Source of the DNA: Phycisphaerae bacterium
GTDB lineage: Bacteria; Planctomycetota; Phycisphaerae; Phycisphaerales; SM1A02
Assembly: GCA_016873375.1 (NCBI GenBank)
Contig: VGXJ01000123.1
Coordinates: 1 to 5,733, forward strand
DNA length: 5,733 nt
Direction of reading: 5' to 3'
The notes under the pieces are model-generated. The model was not told the DNA's origin. It searched no databases and was given only the letters and a program-made list of their open reading frames with translations. The position numbers and the translations under genes were made by a program. Positions 1 through 4,654 of the stretch are shown here, in pieces; positions within the stretch are counted from its first letter, which is position 1, and each line of letters opens with the position of its first letter.

Positions 1-209
1 TGGTGGCAGCGCTGCATGAACTGTCGCTGGTGGCTGGATTCGCCGACCACATGGTGGTGTTGAACGGTGGCCGCGTGGTCGGGCAAGGTTCTCCGGCAGA
101 AACCATGACGGCAGCCTTGGTGGCGGAAGTCTTCGGCATGGCCCTGGTGCGCACCCGACACCCGCAGGAGCAACGCGAGCTCTGGGTCTTCGAAAGGCTG
201 GCTGCATGA
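1..209 (+). CDS. ABC importer ATPase, FecE/BtuD class, C-terminal fragment
   Basis: This is the last 69 or so codons of a cytoplasmic ATP-binding subunit that would power the permease at 1168-2181. The reading frame is already open at base 3 and the true start lies left of the window. The fragment opens with VAALHELSLV, where the His (bases 15-17) matches the H-loop (switch) histidine of ABC ATPases. It continues with a FADHMVVLNGGRVVGQG stretch, which corresponds to the 'D-rvvlL-G-vva-G-P' segment typical of the iron-siderophore/vitamin B12 (COG1120) group. The Walker A, Q-loop, signature and Walker B motifs would be upstream and cannot be checked. Its TGA shares bases with the ATG of the binding-protein gene (ATGA, 206-209), so the two are probably translationally coupled. 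Substrate cannot be read from an ATPase; iron chelate, corrinoid or zinc chelate are all possible. Confidence 0.88.
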   Translation, partial: VAALHELSLVAGFADHMVVLNGGRVVGQGSPAETMTAALVAEVFGMALVRTRHPQEQRELWVFERLAA

Positions 210-1171
210 CACGCCGCGCAAACGTGTGTGCGTTGCTGCTGCTTTGCATCAGCATGGTCAGTGGCGCTCACGCCTTTCCTGTCACGGTGGACAACTGCGG
301 CACGCCACTGCGCATCAACGCGCCGCCAAAGCGCGCGGTGATCCACGACCTCAACATGACCGAGATGGCACTAGCGTTGGGCTTGCAAGCACAGATGGCA
401 GGCGTCACAGGCATCACGGGCTGGTACAAGACCGATGCCAACTTCAAGGCCGCACTGGGGGCCATTCCTGAGCTGGCGCCCAAGTACCCGTCTCTGGAGA
501 ACCTTCTGGCAGCGCGTGCGGATCTGTTGTTCGCCGGCTGGTACTACGGCATGAAGCCGGGCGGTGAGGTCACGCCCGCTACGCTGGCGCGCCACGGGAT
601 TGCGACCCTGGTGCTGACCGAAAGCTGTGTGCACACCAGCCAGGCGCGTCCGCGCGCGACGATTGATCTGCTCTACAACGACATGCTCCGCTTGGGCACC
701 GTGTTCGGCCAACGGCCACGCGCCGAGGCCCTGGTGGCGCAGTGGCGCAAGCGCCTGCAGGCGGTGTGGCCGCCCGGCGTGGCACCGACGGCGCCCCCCA
801 TGCGCGTCTTTGTCTACGACTCGGGCGAAGACAAGCCCTTCACCGCCGGCGCCGCGGCCATGCCCACGGCGCTAATCGAAGCGGCCGGTGGCCGCAACGT
901 CATGGATGACCTGCCCGTCAGCTGGGCCCACAGTTCCTGGGAGTCGGTGGCCGCACGCAACCCGCAGTTCCTGATCTTGCTGGACTACCAGGACGGCCAG
1001 GGTCCGAGCCGCCTCATGGCCACGCTGCAAGCTCATCCGGCCATGCGCCACACCGACGCGGTGAAGAACCAGCGCTTCATTGCGCTGCGCTACGCCGAGC
1101 TCACCCCCGGGCCAGCCAACATCGAGGCGGTCGAGAAACTGGCCCGAGCCTTGCGCGCTGCGTCACCATGA
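206..1171 (+). CDS. Periplasmic substrate-binding protein, FecB/BtuF class
   Basis: The 321-residue product looks like the periplasmic receptor of the importer. Residues 1-23 form a signal peptide: MTRR basic start, a hydrophobic LLLLCISMV core, and AHA before a likely cut at Phe24. No lipobox Cys is evident, so I expect a soluble periplasmic protein. The mature part begins with the 'V-D-CG-P--I--PPKRAV' strand common to COG0614 proteins. It has a long central helix (about residues 150-185) and ends with a 'RF-aLrYaElTPGPaNieAvEkLA' segment (290-313) typical of this family. There are three Trp/Tyr-rich stretches that could line a ligand pocket (GWYKT at 72-76, GWYYG at 111-115, SWAHSSW at 239-245). 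The start at 206 is backed by GAAAGG 8 nt upstream and by the ATGA overlap with the ATPase gene. Neighbouring zinc-sparing genes suggest a zinc- or metallophore-related ligand, but that is inference; corrinoid or ferric chelate remain open. Confidence 0.86.
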   Translation: MTRRANVCALLLLCISMVSGAHAFPVTVDNCGTPLRINAPPKRAVIHDLNMTEMALALGLQAQMAGVTGITGWYKTDANFKAALGAIPELAPKYPSLENLLAARADLLFAGWYYGMKPGGEVTPATLARHGIATLVLTESCVHTSQARPRATIDLLYNDMLRLGTVFGQRPRAEALVAQWRKRLQAVWPPGVAPTAPPMRVFVYDSGEDKPFTAGAAAMPTALIEAAGGRNVMDDLPVSWAHSSWESVAARNPQFLILLDYQDGQGPSRLMATLQAHPAMRHTDAVKNQRFIALRYAELTPGPANIEAVEKLARALRAASP

Positions 1172-2181
1172 AGCCTTGGCAGGTGCATGCGGCGCTGGCG
1201 GCAAGCCTGCCGCTGCTGTCGTTGATGGGCCTGGGCCTGGGAGGCGTCCACATCGACGCTGGCAGCCTCTGGGCCAGCCTGCTTCAGCCCGGTGCTGCCA
1301 GCCTGAGCGTGGCGGAAGCAGCCCATCGCGCCATCGTCTTCGACCTGCGACTGCCGCGTGTGCTGTTGGCGGTGCTGGTGGGCGCCACCCTGGCCATGGC
1401 CGGCGCCTTGCTGCAGACGGCCACGCGCAACGACCTGGCCGACCCCTTCCTGTTCGGCCTGTCGTCCGGGGCTGCCGCAGGCGCAGTGGCGGTGATCTCG
1501 CTCACCGGTGAGCGCTTCGGCATCTGGACCTTGCCACTGGCCAGCTTCACCGGTGGGTTGGTGGCCGCTGCAGGCGTTCTGCTGCTGGCGCGGCGAAGCG
1601 CTGGACAAGGCGCCGAGCGCATCGTGCTGGCCGGCTTGGCCATGTCTTTCCTGTTCGGTGCCCTGACCCATGTGCTGGTGTTTGCCGGTGACCAGCGTGC
1701 GGCGCACTCGGTGCTGTTCTGGTCCCTGGGGGGGCTGGGCCTGGCGCGCTGGGACAACCTGCTGCTGGCCCTGGTCGGATTTGGGGCACTGGCCCTGTTC
1801 GTGGCGCTGCGGCACCGCGCGCTGGACGCCTTGCTGGCCGGCGACGAGGTGGCCCACAGCCTGGGCGTGGCGCCGCAGCGTCTGCGCAGGCAGGTCCTCA
1901 TCATCACGGCCCTTGCAACGGCTTGCTGCGTGGCCCTCGCCGGTGTCATCGGCTTCGTCGGGCTGATGGTGCCGCACCTGATGCGGCGTTCAGCCGGTTT
2001 GTTGCATGCCACGCTGGTGCCCGCCTGCGCACTGCTGGGCGCCGTGCTGCTGTTGGGCAGCGACTTGTTGGCGCGTGTCCTCATGGCCCCCCAGGAACTG
2101 CCTGTGGGCATCGTCATCGCCAGCATCGGTGCAGCCTTTGTCATCGGCTTGCTTTGGCGGCGCAGCCCAGCCGCCACTTGA
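1168..2181 (+). CDS. FecCD-family ABC importer permease
   Basis: The 337-residue, very hydrophobic protein is the inner-membrane channel subunit of the same importer. It shows the family landmarks in order: RLPRVLLAVLVGATLAMAGA (61-80) followed by LLQTATRNDLADP, with Asp89 where many relatives have Pro. Next come the FGLSSGAA segment (96-103) and the cytoplasmic GDEVAHSLGV coupling region (225-234) that contacts the ATPase. The last landmarks are GVIGFVGLMVPHLMRR (259-274) and the C-terminal ELPVGIVIASIGAAF strand-helix (310-324). By eye about nine to ten membrane helices are present, and the length is normal for FecCD/BtuC proteins. Its ATG overlaps the stop of the binding-protein gene (ATGA, 1168-1171). 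I see no good ribosome-binding site, so translation is likely coupled. Gene order ATPase, binding protein, permease is a known variant for this class. The substrate is not determined by the sequence. Confidence 0.93.
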   Translation: MKPWQVHAALAASLPLLSLMGLGLGGVHIDAGSLWASLLQPGAASLSVAEAAHRAIVFDLRLPRVLLAVLVGATLAMAGALLQTATRNDLADPFLFGLSSGAAAGAVAVISLTGERFGIWTLPLASFTGGLVAAAGVLLLARRSAGQGAERIVLAGLAMSFLFGALTHVLVFAGDQRAAHSVLFWSLGGLGLARWDNLLLALVGFGALALFVALRHRALDALLAGDEVAHSLGVAPQRLRRQVLIITALATACCVALAGVIGFVGLMVPHLMRRSAGLLHATLVPACALLGAVLLLGSDLLARVLMAPQELPVGIVIASIGAAFVIGLLWRRSPAAT

Positions 2182-2210
2182 GCATCCCTCCACTTTAACT
2201 TCAGGATCCC
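2182..2210 (+). other. Short spacer between importer and HisI-type gene
   Basis: This 29-bp spacer is the largest gap in the window. It carries AGGA at 2203-2206, a ribosome-binding site only 4 nt from the ATG at 2211. I see no inverted repeat followed by T's, no clear -10/-35 pair, and no palindrome resembling a Zur operator (GTTATA-type half-sites). The importer and the downstream genes are therefore probably one transcription unit, although a weak promoter cannot be excluded by eye. Confidence 0.5.
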
Positions 2211-2681
2211 ATGACCGCCTTGGCCACCCGCCGTTCTATCGAAAAGGTCGAAGAAAGCCTTGAACTCGCCCCCAAGTTCGGCCCCGACGGCCTGCTGCCC
2301 TGCATCACCACCGACGCCACCAGCGGCGAGGTGTTGATGCTGGGCTGGATGACCGCCGAGGCGCTGCAGCGCACGCTCGCCACACGCGAGGCACACTACT
2401 GGAGCCGCAGCCGCCAGATGCTTTGGCACAAGGGCGCGGTCAGCGGCCTCGTCCAGCGTCTGGTCGAACTGCGTATCGACGACGACCAGGACGCATTGTG
2501 GCTGCGCGTGCAGGTGTTGCCCGGCACCGACAGCCCGCCGGCGAGTTGCCATGTGGGCTACCGCAGCTGCTTCTACCGCGCCATCGACCCCGACACTGGC
2601 ACTCTGCGCTTCACGGAGGACGGCAAGACATTCGACCCGCGCGTGGTGTACGGCGACGCGCCGAACCCGACGATCTTGTGA
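2211..2681 (+). CDS. hisI: Phosphoribosyl-AMP cyclohydrolase, HisI-type, altered Zn site
   Basis: HisI opens the purine ring of phosphoribosyl-AMP in the third step of histidine synthesis, in the cytoplasm. The 156-residue product has the family core: SGEVLMLGWM (38-47), AHYWSRSR (61-68), LWHKGAVSGLVQRLVELR (71-88) and SCHVGYRSCFYR (112-123). Usual HisI proteins carry a DCDxD motif whose Asps bind Mg and whose Cys is a zinc ligand shared across the dimer. Two more zinc Cys follow. Here the motif reads DDDQD (90-94), so Asp91 replaces the zinc Cys, while Cys113 and Cys120 are kept. The loop between the motif and Cys113 is about six residues longer than usual, and there is a roughly 30-residue C-terminal tail ending PNPTIL. 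No other his gene is nearby. With folE2 and a COG0523 gene downstream, it looks like a zinc-starvation second copy (often called HisI2). That role is inferred; the enzyme family is clear. Confidence 0.93.
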   Translation: MTALATRRSIEKVEESLELAPKFGPDGLLPCITTDATSGEVLMLGWMTAEALQRTLATREAHYWSRSRQMLWHKGAVSGLVQRLVELRIDDDQDALWLRVQVLPGTDSPPASCHVGYRSCFYRAIDPDTGTLRFTEDGKTFDPRVVYGDAPNPTIL

Positions 2682-3343
2682 TGACGTCTACAGAAACTGC
2701 GCAAGCAGCGGCGCTCGTGTGTATCGGGCGCGACGCCGATGTGCTGGAAGCGGTGAACCAGTCCGGCGTCGAGCTGGCGGTGTGGCAACGCGACCCGGAC
2801 CCGGCCTGGGCGGGCTGGCTCGAGTCCCTGCCGGTCGACGCATGGCCCGCCTGCCGGCTGGAGCTTTCGCCCGAGGATGCCGCAGCGACGCTCGACGCGA
2901 GCTTCGACGCCCGTGGTACCCCGTGCGGACCTGAGCGCCTGAGCTTGGCAGCCGACGTGGCCCGCCTGACAGCCATGTTCGCCGCATACGCGCAAGCCCC
3001 GCGCGTGCGCCTGCGTCTGGAGGCGATCACTGGCGACGCCTGCCGCCGCTGGCACCGTGACTGCGTGCCGCTGCGGCTGATCTGCACCTATCGAGGCCCG
3101 GGCACGCAGTGGGTGCCACCGACACTCGGCGCCGCCGTGCTGTCACGGCCTGACGACGAGGCACCGCAGGCCATGCCACTCCAGGCCGCCGGCGTGGCCC
3201 TGTTCAAGGGTTGTGGCTGGCCCGGGCAGCCGCAGGACGAGGGCGTCGTTCACCGCTCGCCCCGGATCGCCGGCACCGGGGTGGCCCGTCTGGTCCTGGT
3301 GCTGGATGCCATCTGGCCACCCCACAAGGAACGTCATTCATGA
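2681..3343 (+). CDS. DUF1826 protein, possible Fe(II)/2OG-type oxygenase fold
   Basis: The 220-residue product is a DUF1826 member of unknown function. The family is recurrently found beside COG0523 GTPase genes. There is no signal peptide or membrane segment, so it should be cytoplasmic. The N-terminal 90 residues are variable and acidic. The conserved part has WHRD (124-127), LRLICTYRGPGTQWVP (131-146), GVALFKG (171-177), VHRSP (190-194) and RLVLVLD (203-209). I note that His125-x-Asp127, His191 and Arg203 have the order and spacing of the metal triad and 2-oxoglutarate-binding Arg of Fe(II)/2OG oxygenases; this is my inference, not an established annotation. The ATG at 2681 shares its A with the hisI stop (TGATG), and there is no clear Shine-Dalgarno site, so translation is probably coupled. 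An in-frame GTG one codon earlier (2678) is a minor alternative. Longer upstream extensions of the frame only shadow hisI. Confidence 0.85.
   Translation: MTSTETAQAAALVCIGRDADVLEAVNQSGVELAVWQRDPDPAWAGWLESLPVDAWPACRLELSPEDAAATLDASFDARGTPCGPERLSLAADVARLTAMFAAYAQAPRVRLRLEAITGDACRRWHRDCVPLRLICTYRGPGTQWVPPTLGAAVLSRPDDEAPQAMPLQAAGVALFKGCGWPGQPQDEGVVHRSPRIAGTGVARLVLVLDAIWPPHKERHS
3326..3330 (+). promoter_or_regulatory. Ribosome-binding site for the DUF1636 gene
   Basis: AAGGA lies 9 nt upstream of the ATG at 3340. It decides that start over an in-frame ATG at 3211, which would add 43 low-complexity residues lying wholly inside the DUF1826 gene. Confidence 0.7.
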
Positions 3344-3729
3344 ACACCGAGATTCTCGTCTGCGTGCTCTGCCGCCCGGACGCGTTGCCGCGCGACGTAC
3401 CACGCCCCGGCCTTGCATTGCTCGAGGCCATCGAGAACCTGGCCTTGCGTGACGACCTGAGCTTCCCGATCCGCCCCGTCGAATGCATGAGCGGCTGCCG
3501 CAGGCACTGCACGGTGGCGCTGCAGGCCCCCGGCAAGTTCACCTATATGTTCGGCGACCTGCCGGCCGACGACGCGAGCGCCGAGCAGGTACTCGCCTGC
3601 GCTGCGCTGCACCAGGCCAGCGCTGATGGTTCTCTGGCCCGCGCCGCCCGGCCCGAGCGCTTGCGCGAGGGCATCCTCGCTCGCCTGCCTGCTTGCGCCG
3701 AACCCGATCACGTGGCTTCACGCAAATGA
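3340..3729 (+). CDS. DUF1636 (COG5469) predicted metal-binding cysteine protein
   Basis: The 129-residue cytoplasmic protein matches the DUF1636 family, for which only 'predicted metal-binding' is generally claimed. The visible signature is Cys8-x2-Cys11-Arg-Pro near the N-terminus. A second cluster, ECMSGCRRHCTVA (48-60), has Cys49-x3-Cys53-x3-Cys57. It is followed by GKFTYMFGDL (65-74). Two further Cys (87 and 119) lie in the less conserved C-terminal part. The arrangement of an N-terminal Cys pair and a later Cys-x3-Cys resembles thioredoxin-like [2Fe-2S] ferredoxins, so Fe-S or zinc binding are both plausible; this is inferred. The gene overlaps the DUF1826 stop by ATGA (3340-3343) and precedes folE2 by 13 bp. 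Family members also occur in cobalamin-linked clusters, so its presence alone does not fix the metal. The exact biochemical role is unknown. Confidence 0.88.
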   Translation: MNTEILVCVLCRPDALPRDVPRPGLALLEAIENLALRDDLSFPIRPVECMSGCRRHCTVALQAPGKFTYMFGDLPADDASAEQVLACAALHQASADGSLARAARPERLREGILARLPACAEPDHVASRK

Positions 3730-3742
3730 CAAAGAGATCTCG

Positions 3743-4654
3743 ATGAACGCTCGCCTGCCCGACGTTGCCGTCGATGAGCCGTCCGCCATTCTTTGCACGC
3801 TGGATGAGGTCGGCATGTCCGGCATCGACCTGCCCTTGTCTCTGAGTGAGCCGGGTGCCCTGAGCCCGGTTCAGGCGCGGGCGGAGGTGTGCGTCGATCT
3901 GCCGAGACCGCATGTCAAGGGCATCCACATGTCACGCCTGCATGCCGTGCTGGATGCCTTCGCTGCCGACCAGTCGCTGACACCACGAGCGCTGCGCGCC
4001 TTGCTGCAGCAGTGCATCGTCAGTCACGAGACCTGTGATTCACGGAAGGCACGCCTGTGCCTGGAGTTCGATCTGACGCTTCTGCGCCCAGCTCTGGTCA
4101 CCCCGGATCTGGGCGGGTGGCGGTCCTATCCGGTGAAGGTGGAAGCGCGCTGGGATGCGGGCGCGTTCGAGCTCGACACCTGGGTGACGGTGACGTACTC
4201 GTCCACCTGCCCCTGCTCAGCGGCCCTCTCGCGGCAACTGGTTCAGCAGGCGTTCAGCGCGCGGTTTTCAGAAGCAGCGACGGTATCGGTACAGGATGCG
4301 GCCGACTGGCTGCTTGAAAACGCAAGTTTCGCCACACCGCACAGCAAACGAAGCGAGGCGCAGATCGGCGTACGCCACCAGGGCGACACGGCCCGATTGG
4401 CACTGCGTGAACTGGTCGACCTGGCCGAGTCGGCGCTTGGCACACCGGTGCAGACGGCAGACAAACAGGCCGACGAGCAAGCCTTTGCACGCTTGAACGG
4501 ACAGAACCTGATGTATGTCGAAGATGCAGCGCACCGGTTGCAGCAGGCACTGGCCGGCAGGTTCGATGCGTACTGCGTGCGCGTGACGCACTGGGAGAGT
4601 CTGCATGCGCACGACGCGATGGCCCGGGTATCGAAGGGCTGGGAGGCGCGGTGA
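3743..4654 (+). CDS. folE2: GTP cyclohydrolase IB (zinc-independent)
   Basis: FolE2 makes dihydroneopterin triphosphate from GTP, the first step to folate, and is known to work without zinc (Mn or Fe support it), unlike FolE1. The 303-residue product shows the family landmarks: VKGIHMSRL (58-66), TCPCS with Cys156/Cys158 (155-159), TPHSKRSEA (198-206) with His200, and NGQNLMYVEDAAHRL (252-266) with Glu260. The last is HWESLHAHDAMA (283-294) with Glu285 and His288. These correspond to the catalytic Cys, Glu and His residues of characterised GCYH-IB enzymes. Between CPCS and the conserved His there are about 30 residues more than in Neisseria- or Bacillus-type enzymes, including a Val-Ser-Val-Gln and WLLE stretch. 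The start at 3743 has a GAG element about 6 nt upstream and lies just after the DUF1636 stop; an in-frame ATG at 3626 would only extend into that gene. FolE2 beside a COG0523 gene is a hallmark of zinc-limitation loci. Confidence 0.96.
   Translation: MNARLPDVAVDEPSAILCTLDEVGMSGIDLPLSLSEPGALSPVQARAEVCVDLPRPHVKGIHMSRLHAVLDAFAADQSLTPRALRALLQQCIVSHETCDSRKARLCLEFDLTLLRPALVTPDLGGWRSYPVKVEARWDAGAFELDTWVTVTYSSTCPCSAALSRQLVQQAFSARFSEAATVSVQDAADWLLENASFATPHSKRSEAQIGVRHQGDTARLALRELVDLAESALGTPVQTADKQADEQAFARLNGQNLMYVEDAAHRLQQALAGRFDAYCVRVTHWESLHAHDAMARVSKGWEAR
4641..4646 (+). promoter_or_regulatory. Ribosome-binding site deciding a GTG start
   Basis: GGGAGG lies 4 nt upstream of GTG at 4651, inside the end of folE2. 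It supports GTG as the start of the GTPase gene. The first in-frame ATG downstream falls after the Walker A loop and would remove it. Confidence 0.75.

Noticed and set aside
2182..2210. Possible internal promoter, terminator or Zur box in the 29-bp gap
   Set aside because: No inverted repeat, T-run or recognisable half-sites are visible; only a ribosome-binding site can be supported.
1284..2552. Long open frame of 422 codons on the minus strand, and another at 1090-1977
   Set aside because: They lie antisense to the permease and hisI genes, whose protein motifs are unmistakable. Their own translations are low-complexity Arg/Ala/Gln-rich sequences expected from GC-rich shadow frames.
3211..3339. 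Upstream ATG extension of the DUF1636 gene
   Set aside because: It would add 43 Arg/Gly-rich residues inside the DUF1826 gene. The family starts at the short N-terminus before Cys8, and AAGGA is placed for the ATG at 3340.
3734..3741. Perfect 8-bp palindrome GAGATCTC in the gap before folE2
   Set aside because: It is too short for a Zur-type or other dimeric operator, overlaps the likely ribosome-binding region, and is expected by chance.
3626..3742. Upstream ATG extension of folE2
   Set aside because: It lies within the DUF1636 coding region. The ATG at 3743 follows its stop directly and gives a normal FolE2 length.
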